This document shows positions 1-9,042 of a stretch of 12,885 nucleotides of DNA, in pieces. Below the pieces are notes generated by a model, which saw nothing but the letters and a program-made list of their open reading frames with translations, had not been told where the DNA came from and did no database searches. The position numbers and the translations under genes are program-made. The stretch comes from Pseudomonadota bacterium (GTDB lineage: Bacteria > Myxococcota_A > Polyangia > Fen-1088): NCBI GenBank assembly GCA_023438785.1, contig JAEXQJ010000150.1:1-12885 (forward strand), written 5' to 3'. The stretch's first letter is position 1. Each line of letters starts with the position of its first letter.

Positions 1-14
1 GCGGTACTCTCGCC

Positions 15-78
15 ATGTGGGGGCTTCCTCCGGATTGCTGTTGTCTTGCAACTTCACAATCAGGAATTGCCCCCACAT
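15..78. repeat. Long nested imperfect hairpin at left edge
   Basis: Direct reading shows four stacked stems. ATGTGGGGGC at 15-24 pairs with GCCCCCACAT at 69-78 (10 bp, perfect). TTCCT 25-29 pairs with AGGAA 62-66, with a two-base TT bulge at 67-68. GATTG 33-37 pairs with CAATC 57-61, with CCG 30-32 bulged. GTTG 40-43 pairs with CAAC 49-52 around the loop TCTTG. In total 24 bp form within 64 nt. This could be the edge of a mobile element, an integron-like recombination site, or a structured RNA. I see no transposase and could not match it to integron attC core sites, so its identity is open. Confidence 0.7.
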
Positions 79-93
79 TTTCAACCACTTACG

Positions 94-112
94 CCGTGAT
101 CTCGGATCACGG
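94..112. repeat. Perfect 8-bp dyad near composition junction
   Basis: CCGTGATC (94-101) and GATCACGG (105-112) are exact inverted repeats separated by TCG. The dyad lies 16 bp after the nested hairpin and 23 bp before the first usable start of the truncated glycosyltransferase frame. It may belong to the same inserted segment, for example a subterminal site of a mobile element, but no element can be named from the visible sequence. Confidence 0.6.
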
Positions 113-135
113 TCGGTCATTTAGCGCGCGGGGCT

Positions 136-1395
136 GTGTTTGCCTTCGCGTTCGCCTTGGCCCTGGTACCGGTGCTCAAGGAGAACGCCCGCATCTCGGA
201 TGGACGCCTGTCTTTTCTCTCCGTCAATGGTGGACTGAACTTCTTCTTCAACTTCTCCAAGACGTACGAGCTGCGCACCCACGTGAAAGGCTACCACTTC
301 CACATCGTGCCGCCGGCCACGGTCAACCACCCAGAGAATGGGCGCGTGCACACGCGCGTGCCGTTCCACGAGCAGGGCTGGTACTACAGCCAGGGATGGA
401 AGCATCTGCGCAACCGGCCGGCCGTCCTGCTCGACAACCTGCGCGGCATGTCCACGGTGTTCTTCGGCCCGCTCTTGCCGTCGTTCAGCGACGCGGCCGG
501 ATTCAAGCCGATGATGGCCGCCTTCAACGTGCTGGACTTCGGTCTCTTTCTGGCCATCCCGCTCGTACTGTGGGCGGCCCTCTTCCGGCGAGGTCTCGTT
601 GCGGGCATGCGCGCCGAGATCCTGTTCCTGGCCGGCCTCGTCGCCATCTCGTTCGCGACCATGTACGTGTTCGGCGCCGAGCAGCGCTACCTCTACTCGT
701 TTCTGTTCGCCATCGTGCTGCTGGCCGTGCTCGCCGGACGGGTCCTACTTCGCGGCTGGCCCCACATGCGGCGCCCGCTGGCGGTGTATGTCACGGGTTT
801 GGCAATTCTCTGCGGTGGCGATTGGGCCGTCGGCGCCGTGCGGGCGGGCCTGAGAGAGCGCCCGATTGCCGTCACCGTGACACAGAACCGAAAGCCCATT
901 GCCTCGCTCCTCGACGTGCCGGAGGTGGCGTCGCGCCGCACTCTGCAGGTGGACCAGCTCCGTTTTCCATTCGGCCCGACGCTCCGCCACGAGACCCTCG
1001 GCGAACTCGGGTTCAGCCGCGATTACTTCATCGAGGCGCAGGCCGACTTTCGATTTCTCACCAAAGGCCAGTCGGTCACGTTCGAGGTCTTCTCGGACGA
1101 CGGCTTCAGCCTGCGCATGGACGCGGATCGGCTGAGCATGTTCCCGCGTGATCGCATGTTCCCGACCTCCCCGAACCGGGCCACGGTGGCCAGCGATGGC
1201 GGACAGCACACGCTTCGCATCAGCTACTTCCAGGGCCAGGGCCCGCAGGGTCTGCTCGTCTTCTACAGTGTTCGCGACGCGAACGGCCGCACGCAGCGCT
1301 ATGCGCTCGGCGAGTCCAGCAGCACGGTGCGCTTCCTGCCGCCCGCCACGCGCACGCTGCCACGAAGCGCGCCACCCGCTCTGAGTCTGCGTTGA
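136..1395 (+). CDS. N-terminally truncated GT-C (ArnT/PMT-like) membrane glycosyltransferase with C-terminal PA14-like domain
   Basis: The frame opens at GTG 136 after an in-frame TGA at 97-99 and encodes 419 aa. It begins inside a hydrophobic segment (residues 1-14). This is followed by SVNGGLNFFF (29-38), the S-NGG-NF-type motif seen in GT39/ArnT-like lipid-sugar-dependent transferases, and GWYYSQGWKHL (81-91). Further membrane segments lie at about 134-150, 160-180, 185-206 and 213-235. Residues about 280-400 look like a PA14 lectin-type domain, with VFSDDGFSLRMD (318-329) and HTLRISYFQGQG (358-369), probably on the periplasmic side. Family members usually have another 200 or more N-terminal residues, including the catalytic acidic loop after the first membrane helix. 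Here that part is replaced by a lower-GC hairpin-rich segment, so the protein is probably inactive as a transferase. The family call is fairly secure; whether anything is translated is unknown. Confidence 0.65.
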   Translation: MFAFAFALALVPVLKENARISDGRLSFLSVNGGLNFFFNFSKTYELRTHVKGYHFHIVPPATVNHPENGRVHTRVPFHEQGWYYSQGWKHLRNRPAVLLDNLRGMSTVFFGPLLPSFSDAAGFKPMMAAFNVLDFGLFLAIPLVLWAALFRRGLVAGMRAEILFLAGLVAISFATMYVFGAEQRYLYSFLFAIVLLAVLAGRVLLRGWPHMRRPLAVYVTGLAILCGGDWAVGAVRAGLRERPIAVTVTQNRKPIASLLDVPEVASRRTLQVDQLRFPFGPTLRHETLGELGFSRDYFIEAQADFRFLTKGQSVTFEVFSDDGFSLRMDADRLSMFPRDRMFPTSPNRATVASDGGQHTLRISYFQGQGPQGLLVFYSVRDANGRTQRYALGESSSTVRFLPPATRTLPRSAPPALSLR

Positions 1396-1443
1396 GCGGA
1401 TTCTCTCGCGGCGCCCCGGAAGCGTGGAATTGAGCACCTGGAT

Positions 1444-1472
1444 GCGCGGACCCGCTCTTTCGCCGGGTGCGC
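1444..1472. terminator. Possible hairpin between convergent genes
   Basis: GCGC 1444-1447 plus ACCCG 1450-1454 can pair with CGGGT 1464-1468 plus GCGC 1469-1472, leaving a two-base GG bulge and a nine-base loop. It sits in the 119-bp gap between the plus-strand glycosyltransferase and the minus-strand flotillin operon, where a bidirectional terminator would be expected. No T-tract follows on either strand, so this is tentative. Nothing else is visible in the gap. Confidence 0.25.
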
Positions 1473-1514
1473 CACGAGCCCAACCTCCCAACACGGTCCG
1501 TCTCGGTCGTGCCG

Positions 1515-1886
1515 TCACACTCGCCTGACCGGCGCAGGCAACCGTATCTGGGGCCAAGGCGGGCCCTCGTCGTCGAAAGCGCGCGGAGGACCGAGGATCG
1601 TCGCGGCCAGGACCGCCCGACGGAGACCGGAGGCACCTCCTCGCAGCGCTGCGATTGTCGCAACGGCATCACCCGCATCCGCGGGGCTGGCCTCGCCCTG
1701 ATTGGTCGCCGCGGACAAATCATCAGCCTCCTTGGGGCGTCTCCGTCTGCGGCCTCGGACGGGCGCCTCAGGCGATTTCGCCAGGACCGGAGGACTCTGG
1801 CGAACCGTTCGCCGCGCCGCCCGCAGAGTAAGCCCCAAAGAAGCAAGCAGAACGAGTATCAGAAGGAGGAACGCATCCATGTTCAT
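1515..1886 (-). CDS. Small membrane-anchored protein, third gene of the nfeD-floA operon
   Basis: This 123-aa protein matches no family I can name. Residues 4-20 form one hydrophobic span directly at the N-terminus. An Arg/Lys-rich stretch follows (22-52, including RGRRRRR at 44-50), so the soluble part should be cytoplasmic. Next comes an Ala/Gly/Asp-rich region, then a conserved-looking tail GLRRAVLAATILGPPRA (87-103). The start ATG at 1886 overlaps the floA stop as ATGA, which implies translational coupling and supports reality despite a weak ribosome site. A second ATG lies two codons downstream. Bacillus subtilis yqfB, also small, occupies the same place after yqeZ-yqfA, but I cannot claim homology. 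By position it may act with FloA and NfeD in membrane organisation. Confidence 0.6.
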   Translation of the reverse strand: MNMDAFLLLILVLLASLGLTLRAARRTVRQSPPVLAKSPEAPVRGRRRRRPKEADDLSAATNQGEASPADAGDAVATIAALRGGASGLRRAVLAATILGPPRAFDDEGPPWPQIRLPAPVRRV

Positions 1887-2860
1887 CGCCGCGGCGTCGG
1901 TCGCTCGTCGGGCCCGGCGAGAGACTCACGCATCCCCGTGTCGGCCTGGAGGTTGCGCATGCGGTAGTAATCCATCACGCCCAGGGTTCCGTGGTGGAAG
2001 GCGTCTGCCATGGCCCGCGGGACTTCGGCCTCGGCCTCCACCACCTTGGCGCGCATTTCCTGCTCCAGTGCCACGGCCATGGCCCGTCGCTCCTCTGCTC
2101 TGGCCTGCGCGATCTGCTTGTCGGCGTTGGCCTGGTCGATCTGCAGCTTGGCGCCGATGTTGGCGCCCACGTCCACATCCGCGATGTCGATAGACAGGAT
2201 CTCGAAAGCGGTGCCGGCATCCAGGCCCTTGGCGAGGATGTTCTTCGAAATGTGATCCGGGTTCTCCAGCACGTCCTTGTGACTGGCCGCCGAACCGATT
2301 GTGCTGACCATGCCCTCGCCCACGCGCGCGATGATCGTCTCCTCGCCGGCGCCACCCACCAATCGGTCCAGGTTGGTGCGCACGGTGACGCGAGAAACCG
2401 CGATGAGTTGGATGCCATCCTTGGCGACGGCGGCGATGTGCGCGGTCTCGATGACCTTGGGCAAGACCGACATCTTCACCGCCTCGAGTACGTCGCGGCC
2501 CGCGAGGTCAATGGCGGCTGCCCGCTTGAACGGCATGTCGATGTTGGCCTTATCCGCGGAGATGAGCGCGTTGACCACGCGAACGACGTTGCCGCCGGCC
2601 AGGTAGTGCGCCTCCAAATCGTCGATGGAGATGGGCAGCCCGGCCTTCACCGCGCTGATGCGCGCCGTGACCACCGTTGCTGGGGGAACACGGCGGAGGC
2701 GCATCCCGATGAGCGTGATGAGCCCCACGTAGGCGCCCGAGGACCAGGCCGCAATCCAGAGCCGCAAAGGCACCAGGTACAAGATGGTGATGAGGACGGC
2801 CATAATCGCGATGGCGAGGATGCCCGCCCCGAACAGACTCGAACTCACGTTGTCGCTCAT
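1883..2860 (-). CDS. floA: Flotillin-like protein FloA (SPFH/band-7 family)
   Basis: The 325-aa product matches FloA in length (about 330 aa) and layout. Hydrophobic membrane-associating segments lie at residues 8-32 and 34-53. The SPFH domain spans roughly 58-235, with VTARISAVKAGL near its start and IDIADVDVGANIGA at 224-237. An Ala/Glu/Arg-rich coiled coil covers about 243-285 (QANADKQIAQARAEERRAMA). The FloA signature VMDYYRMRNLQADTGMR is at 295-311. FloA scaffolds functional membrane microdomains and affects membrane fluidity and the assembly of membrane complexes. It lies 18 bp downstream of nfeD and overlaps the next gene by 4 nt. The start is fixed by a strong GGGAGG ribosome site 8 nt upstream of the ATG. 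The 15-residue tail after the signature is variable and polar. Confidence 0.95.
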   Translation of the reverse strand: MSDNVSSSLFGAGILAIAIMAVLITILYLVPLRLWIAAWSSGAYVGLITLIGMRLRRVPPATVVTARISAVKAGLPISIDDLEAHYLAGGNVVRVVNALISADKANIDMPFKRAAAIDLAGRDVLEAVKMSVLPKVIETAHIAAVAKDGIQLIAVSRVTVRTNLDRLVGGAGEETIIARVGEGMVSTIGSAASHKDVLENPDHISKNILAKGLDAGTAFEILSIDIADVDVGANIGAKLQIDQANADKQIAQARAEERRAMAVALEQEMRAKVVEAEAEVPRAMADAFHHGTLGVMDYYRMRNLQADTGMRESLAGPDERPTPRR

Positions 2861-2868
2861 TCCAATTT

Positions 2869-2874
2869 CCTCCC
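2869..2874 (-). promoter_or_regulatory. Strong ribosome binding site of floA
   Basis: Read on the minus strand, GGGAGG lies 8 nt before the ATG at 2860. It is the best Shine-Dalgarno match in this operon, sits in the short nfeD-floA gap, and fixes the floA start. Confidence 0.75.
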
Positions 2875-2878
2875 GAGC

Positions 2879-4225
2879 TCAGGAGAGCCGCCGAACCACC
2901 ACGCGATGGCCGGCCTCCACCACGACTTCGACCCGCTCGCCGACGGCGATAAAGTCGCCCTCGGAGACCACGTCCACGCGCCGCCCCGCCACCTCCGCGA
3001 TGCCGGCGGGACGCAGCGGGGTCAAGGTGATGCCCGTCTGGCCCACCAGACCGGGACGAACCGGCTCGGTCGTCGGCCTCACCTCACCCGGCAGGGTCGT
3101 CCCCAGCACGAGCCGCCGCGCGAGAGGCATGCTGGGCAGGAAGCGCAGAAAAACCACGCCCCACCCGAGCGCCACGGTGATAGAGATGACCACCCGGGCC
3201 GCGGCACCCAACACCGCCCCCACCGTCGCCCCCGCGCCGATCAGGCTCATGGCGAGACCCGCCATCAAGGCCAGGCTCCCCAACACGCCCGCGACGCCGA
3301 AGCCTGGCAGAGCGAAGAGCTCCAGTAGCAGCAACAGCAGACCGCCCACCACCAGCACGACTTCCTCCCAGCCCAACAGGCGCACCAGCCAGTGCCCCCA
3401 GAAGAAGGTGGCCAGCGCCAGCACCCCGACGAGGCCAGGAAGTCCGAATCCAGGCGTGCGCAATTCGATCAGCAGGCCGAGCACGCCGATGGTGATGAGC
3501 AGCGAACTGACCATTGGCCGGGTGAGAAGACGAACCGTGCGCTCGGCCCAGTTCTCGTGCAATCGCTCGATCCTCGCCCCGGCCAGCCCCATCCCGGCCA
3601 ACACCTCTGCGAGCGAGTCGGCGCGAAAGTCGGCTACCCCCAGCTCGAGGGCCTCGCCGGCGGTGAGAGTGAGAAGCTTGCCTTTGGCGGTCACGCCCGG
3701 GATCTGCACGTCCGCATCCACCATGGCCTCGGCCACCGTGCCCGGCCGACCGCGCGCCTCGGCGGTGGCGCGAGACTCCTTGCGCACGTACGACACCGTC
3801 TTCTCGCTCGCCGGTTGCACCGGCTGACTCGGGGCCCCAGCCTGCACCGGGGTGGCGGCGCCAATCGTGGAGGCTCCGACCATGGCGATCTTGTGCGCTG
3901 CCAGACTGATGAGCGCCCCCGCCGAGATGGCCCGCATGTCGATGAACGCCACCGTGGTGACCGGGCTGCGCAGCAGGTGATCGCGGACGGCGACGGCGGC
4001 GTCGAGTCGGCCTCCGAAGGTGTCGATCTGGAACACCACGGCGGCAGCCCCCGCTTCGCGCGCCGTGCGCAGGGCTCGCTCGACGAAGGGGGCCAATCCC
4101 ATGTCGATCAGGCCCGAAATGCGTGCCACCAGGACCACCGGCGGATCATCTGGTCCTGCCGCAGGAGCGTGCGCGGCCAACAGCGCAAGGCCGAGCGCCA
4201 GCCTTGCGGGCCACCCTCTCGCCAT
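2879..4225 (-). CDS. nfeD: NfeD long form: membrane serine protease (ClpP class) with OB-fold tail
   Basis: With the start at ATG 4225 the product is 448 aa. It has a signal peptide (1-23, ending HAPAAG) and a ClpP-like protease domain at about 28-225. The Ser-Lys dyad fits S101 in ISAGALI and K142 in SEKTVSYVRKE. Their 41-residue spacing equals that of Ser97/Lys138 in the archaeal STOPP protease PH1510. Several membrane helices follow (about 238-255, 262-282, 287-303, 308-332, 335-362), then a C-terminal OB-fold/NfeD domain at about 388-448 starting GLVGQTG. NfeD proteins occur next to SPFH-family proteins; PH1510 cleaves a stomatin C-terminus, so FloA is the likely partner. The open frame continues upstream to 4453, but those 76 residues are Arg/Cys/His-rich without a signal sequence, so I start at the signal peptide. 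GTG 4228 is a close alternative. The ribosome site is weak. Confidence 0.92.
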   Translation of the reverse strand: MARGWPARLALGLALLAAHAPAAGPDDPPVVLVARISGLIDMGLAPFVERALRTAREAGAAAVVFQIDTFGGRLDAAVAVRDHLLRSPVTTVAFIDMRAISAGALISLAAHKIAMVGASTIGAATPVQAGAPSQPVQPASEKTVSYVRKESRATAEARGRPGTVAEAMVDADVQIPGVTAKGKLLTLTAGEALELGVADFRADSLAEVLAGMGLAGARIERLHENWAERTVRLLTRPMVSSLLITIGVLGLLIELRTPGFGLPGLVGVLALATFFWGHWLVRLLGWEEVVLVVGGLLLLLLELFALPGFGVAGVLGSLALMAGLAMSLIGAGATVGAVLGAAARVVISITVALGWGVVFLRFLPSMPLARRLVLGTTLPGEVRPTTEPVRPGLVGQTGITLTPLRPAGIAEVAGRRVDVVSEGDFIAVGERVEVVVEAGHRVVVRRLS

Positions 4226-4482
4226 CACCCGCCGCCGACCCCGCGTATTCACCACAGCCCCCCATCGTGCAGACTGGTGCCCGAAGGCGCGGCCCGCAAT
4301 CTCGGCGCACAGACTGCGCCCTCCGACGTGATGAGGCCGGCACGGGGGCGCGCTCATTGGGGTCCGTTGAGCGATGGCGCGGCGACGATGCAGCCTGTGC
4401 TCGCACAAGGCGGTCCCGCACCGGGCGCCAGGACGAGCCTTGCCCAGCGGCATGGCGACAATAGCTTCTCCTCCGCAGGTGC
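4226..4482. promoter_or_regulatory. Divergent nfeD / mrpA intergenic region
   Basis: This 257-bp gap must contain promoters for both the nfeD-floA operon (leftward) and the mrp operon (rightward). I see no convincing -35/-10 pairs. It contains a perfect 6-bp dyad, GGCGCA (4304-4309) and TGCGCC (4315-4320), spaced by CAGAC. The heptamer CAGACTG occurs twice, 40 bp apart (4270 and 4310). Both are candidate regulator sites only. A shared regulator for the two operons is possible but undemonstrated. Confidence 0.4.
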
Positions 4483-6783
4483 ATGTTCATTTCCGGCTGC
4501 ATAGTCCTGGGCTTCGTCTTCGCGCTGGTGGCGCCGGGGCTCCATCGCCTGCAGCCACAACTGACGCGCCTCTTGCTTCCGCTCCTGCCCGCCGGGCTGG
4601 CCCTCGGCTTCTGCACGCGGATCCCGGCCATCGCGGCCGGTCAGGTGCAGGTCGAATCCTGGCCCTGGGTCCCGCAGCTCGGGCTGGCGCTCTCCTGGCG
4701 CCTCGATGGGTTGAGCCTCCTCTTCGCGATTCTCATCACCGGCATCGGCGCGCTGGTCACGCTCTACGCCGGCTGGTACCTGGCCAAGCACCCGCTGCTC
4801 GGTCGCTTCTACGCTTTCCTCTTTCTGTTCATGGGCTCCATGCTCGGTTTGGTCCTCGCGGACAACAGCATTGCCCTGTTCGTGTTCTGGGAGCTGACCA
4901 GCCTCAGCTCGTACTTCCTCATCGGCTTCGACCACGAGCGGGAGGCGGCACGCACCGCCGCGCTGCAGGCCTTGCTGGTGACCGGCACGGGCGGGCTGGC
5001 CTTCCTGGCGGCTGCGGTTCTGCTGGGCCAGGCCAGTGGGACCTTCGAGCTATCGGCCACGCTGCACGCGACGAGCGACCTTCGCCAGCACCCCGCCTAT
5101 CCCGCCATCGTGCTCCTGGTGCTGACGGCGGCGTTCACCAAGTCCGCCCAATTCCCGTTCCACTTCTGGTTGCCCAACGCCATGGAAGCGCCGGCACCGG
5201 TGAGCGCTTACCTGCACGCCGCGACCATGGTGAAGGCCGGCGTGTACCTGGTGGCGCGGCTCGGCCCCATTCTGGCCGGGCCGCCTTTGTGGAATTCCAC
5301 CCTGATCGGAGTCGGCCTCCTCACCGCTGTGCTGGGCGCGAGTCTTGCCTTGGGCGAGCGGCACTTCAAGCGGGTCCTCGCTTACTCGACGGTGTCGGCG
5401 TTGGGGACGATGATCGTACTGGCGGGCGTGGGCACACGGGCGGCCCTGTGGACGATGGTGCTCTTTCTGATGGCGCACGCCCTGTACAAGGGCGCGCTGT
5501 TCCTGGTCGCGGGCACGGTGTCCCACGCCACGCACGAATCCGACGCCGAGCGCGTGGGCGGCTTGCGTGCAGCCATGCCGATGACCGCGCTGGCCGCGGG
5601 GCTGGCGGCGCTCTCGATGGGAGCCCTGCCGCCGTTCTTCGGTTTTCTATCGAAGGAGCTGCTCTACGGCGCCACCCTGCAGGCCGCGCCGGCTCATCTC
5701 CTGACGGGCGGCTTGCTGGTCGTCAATGCCCTGTTCCTCGCGGTGGCCATCAACGTGGGCATCCGGCCCTTCTGGCGTGGCCCTGCGGAAAGGAGGCCTC
5801 ATGCGCAGGAGGCGCCGTGGCCGCAGTGGGCCGGGCCCATGCTGCTTGCACTGGCTGGGCTCCTCTTCGGGATCTGGACCAGGCCGGTGGAAGGCCTGCT
5901 CCAGGCAGCCGGGCGCGCCGTGGCTCCCGGCGGACCCTTCGCGCCCCTCGGTCTGTGGCACGGCTTCAACCTGCCGCTGGGCCTGAGCGTGCTCACCTTC
6001 TTGCTGGGCTGGCTACTCTATCGCGCCCGCCATCGCCTCCGCGTCGCGGCGGCATGGCTAGCTCCGGCGATCCCCTACGGCCCGGCGCGCGGCTACACGG
6101 CCGGGCTGGCCGGGATGCTGCGCCTGGCAGAGATCCAGACCCGCCTGCTCCAGCGCGGCTACCTGCGTGGCTACCTCATCATCATCTTGACCACCGCTTT
6201 CGTGCTCATCGGCTACACCGTGCTGGCGCGCCAGGGTGTACCCGCGCTTGGGTCAGGACTGGACCTCCGGTTCTACGAGGGGCTGCTCGCCATTTTGATT
6301 CTGGCGGCTACGCTCGCGGCGGTACGCGCCCGCTCCCGCTTTGCCGCCATCATTTCCCTGGGCGTGGTGGGCTACGGGGTGGCGCTGTTCTTCGTGCTGT
6401 TCGGTGCGCCCGACGTGGGCATCACGCAACTGGTGGTCGAGACGCTGACGGTGGTGCTGCTGGTGCTCGCCTTCTATCACCTGCCCCGCTTCGCCAGTTT
6501 CTCGTCGGCGCGAGACCGAATACGCGATGCCCTCGTCGCGCTCGGATTCGGTACCCTCATGACCACCCTCGTTTTGATGGCGGTGGGCATACAGGCGCCG
6601 CGCACGGTGGCCGCCTACTACGGCGAAACCAGCATCCCCGTGGCCCATGGTCGTAACGTGGTGAACGTCATCCTGACCGACGCGCGGGCCCTGGACACTC
6701 TGGGCGAGATTACGGTGCTGGCCACGGCGGCGTTCGGGGTGGTGGCGCTGCTCAAGCTGCGGTCGCGGGGAGAGCGGGTATGA
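4483..6783 (+). CDS. mrpA: MrpA: large NuoL-like subunit of the Mrp Na+/H+ antiporter
   Basis: The 766-aa polytopic protein has the usual MrpA length. The N-terminal ~480 residues are the NuoL/ND5-like proton-antiporter module. Key residues of the family are visible: E137 in FVFWELTS, K220 in AFTKSAQFPFHFWLP, H227 of the same motif, and K251 in HAATMVKAGVYL. The C-terminal part corresponds to MbhD (APDVGITQLVVETLTVV at 642-658, with E653) and MbhE (NVVNVILTDARALDTLGEI near the end), fused as in typical bacterial MrpA. With MrpB-G it forms the inner-membrane complex exchanging cytoplasmic Na+ or K+ for H+, for pH and salt homeostasis. ATG 4483 follows an in-frame stop at 4462-4464 and a modest AGGTG ribosome site. 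It is the first gene of a fully overlapping seven-gene operon. Confidence 0.95.
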   Translation: MFISGCIVLGFVFALVAPGLHRLQPQLTRLLLPLLPAGLALGFCTRIPAIAAGQVQVESWPWVPQLGLALSWRLDGLSLLFAILITGIGALVTLYAGWYLAKHPLLGRFYAFLFLFMGSMLGLVLADNSIALFVFWELTSLSSYFLIGFDHEREAARTAALQALLVTGTGGLAFLAAAVLLGQASGTFELSATLHATSDLRQHPAYPAIVLLVLTAAFTKSAQFPFHFWLPNAMEAPAPVSAYLHAATMVKAGVYLVARLGPILAGPPLWNSTLIGVGLLTAVLGASLALGERHFKRVLAYSTVSALGTMIVLAGVGTRAALWTMVLFLMAHALYKGALFLVAGTVSHATHESDAERVGGLRAAMPMTALAAGLAALSMGALPPFFGFLSKELLYGATLQAAPAHLLTGGLLVVNALFLAVAINVGIRPFWRGPAERRPHAQEAPWPQWAGPMLLALAGLLFGIWTRPVEGLLQAAGRAVAPGGPFAPLGLWHGFNLPLGLSVLTFLLGWLLYRARHRLRVAAAWLAPAIPYGPARGYTAGLAGMLRLAEIQTRLLQRGYLRGYLIIILTTAFVLIGYTVLARQGVPALGSGLDLRFYEGLLAILILAATLAAVRARSRFAAIISLGVVGYGVALFFVLFGAPDVGITQLVVETLTVVLLVLAFYHLPRFASFSSARDRIRDALVALGFGTLMTTLVLMAVGIQAPRTVAAYYGETSIPVAHGRNVVNVILTDARALDTLGEITVLATAAFGVVALLKLRSRGERV

Positions 6784-7199
6784 CCTCCCTCATTCTCCAA
6801 ACGGTGGCGCGGGTCCTGCAGCCCCTCATGGTGCTGGTCTCCCTCTTCCTCCTTCTGCGCGGCCACAATCAGCCGGGCGGCGGGTTCGTGGGCGGGCTCA
6901 TGGTGGCCGCGGCCTGGGGCCTGCACTCGATGGCGTTCGGGGCCGACTCGGCCCGCGCGTCGTTGCGAATGGAGCCGCGCTCACTCATCGGCTGGGGCAG
7001 CTTGCTGGCGGTGACCACGGCGGTGGCGCCGCTCGCTCTGGGCCGGCCTCTGTTCACTGCACTCTGGGCGCGCGTGCCGCTACCCGGGGAAGCTGCGCTC
7101 GAGTTGGGCTCGCCCCTCGTGTTCGATACGGGCGTGTACCTGGTGGTGGCGGGGGCGGCGCTGGCCGTGCTCCTCGCGCTCGAGGAGGAGCTCACGTGA
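6780..7199 (+). CDS. mrpB: MrpB antiporter subunit
   Basis: This 139-aa protein has four likely membrane helices. The family signature RGHNQPGGGFVGGL lies at residues 27-40, and LVFDTGVYLVVAGA at 113-126 is the conserved last-helix motif. It corresponds to the MnhB/MbhF subunit that packs between the MrpA C-terminal region and MrpC in the Mrp complex. Its ATG overlaps the mrpA stop by 4 nt (6780-6783), so no separate ribosome site is needed. The length is normal for MrpB, and it is encoded separately from MrpA rather than fused to it. Confidence 0.94.
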   Translation: MTSLILQTVARVLQPLMVLVSLFLLLRGHNQPGGGFVGGLMVAAAWGLHSMAFGADSARASLRMEPRSLIGWGSLLAVTTAVAPLALGRPLFTALWARVPLPGEAALELGSPLVFDTGVYLVVAGAALAVLLALEEELT

Positions 7200-7539
7200 G
7201 CGCGCTGCTGGCCGCGGTGATCGGCGGTCTGTACGCGGCCGGGCTGTACATGATGCTCCGGCGCAGCCTGGTCAAGCTGATCATCGGGCTCATCCTGTTC
7301 TCGCACGCCGGGAACCTGCTCATCTTCACGGCTGCCGGGCTGACTCGCGGGTTGCCGCCGCTCATCCGGCCCGGCGCGTCCCGCTTGATGCCCGACACGG
7401 CCGACCCCCTGCCCCAGGCCCTTGTCCTGACCGCCATCGTGATCAGCTTCGGCGTGCTCGCCTTCGCCATCAGCCTGTTCAGGCGGGTGCACCAGGCCGT
7501 GCAGACCGATGATCTCGATGGGCTAAGGACCACCGACAC

Positions 7540-7543
<4 letters not shown>
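7196..7543 (+). CDS. mrpC: MrpC, NuoK-like antiporter subunit
   Basis: This 115-aa protein with three membrane helices resembles NuoK/ND4L. GLYMMLRRSLVKLIIGLILF is at residues 16-35 and the NuoK-type motif DPLPQALVLTAIVISF at 70-85. In the Mrp complex it bridges MrpA/B and MrpD and contributes to the ion path. Translation starts at GTG 7196, overlapping the mrpB stop as GTGA. The hydrophilic tail from about residue 97 (RVHQAVQTDD onward) is typical of the family. Confidence 0.94.

Positions 7544-9038
<1,495 letters not shown>

Positions 9039-9042
<4 letters not shown>

Noticed and set aside
15..112. Integron attC site as explanation for the nested hairpin
   Set aside because: I could not find the paired RYYYAAC/GTTRRRY core sites at the hairpin ends, and no integrase or gene cassette is visible.
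15..1151. Plus-strand frame crossing the left junction and overlapping the glycosyltransferase
   Set aside because: After position 136 it is Arg/Pro/His-rich and out of frame with the recognisable membrane protein. It is open because of base composition.
1991..3328. 445-codon plus-strand frame opposite floA and nfeD
   Set aside because: His/Asp/Arg-rich translation with no family resemblance; it is the complement of conserved FloA and NfeD codons.
4226..4453. 76-residue N-terminal extension of NfeD
   Set aside because: The extension is Arg/Cys/His-rich, whereas a proper signal peptide begins at 4225. NfeD proteins begin with a signal sequence.
4374..6656. Very long plus-strand open frame (760 codons) overlapping mrpA
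   Set aside because: Its product is Arg/Pro/Ala/His-rich with no membrane helices. It is the +2-type shadow of mrpA in high-GC DNA.
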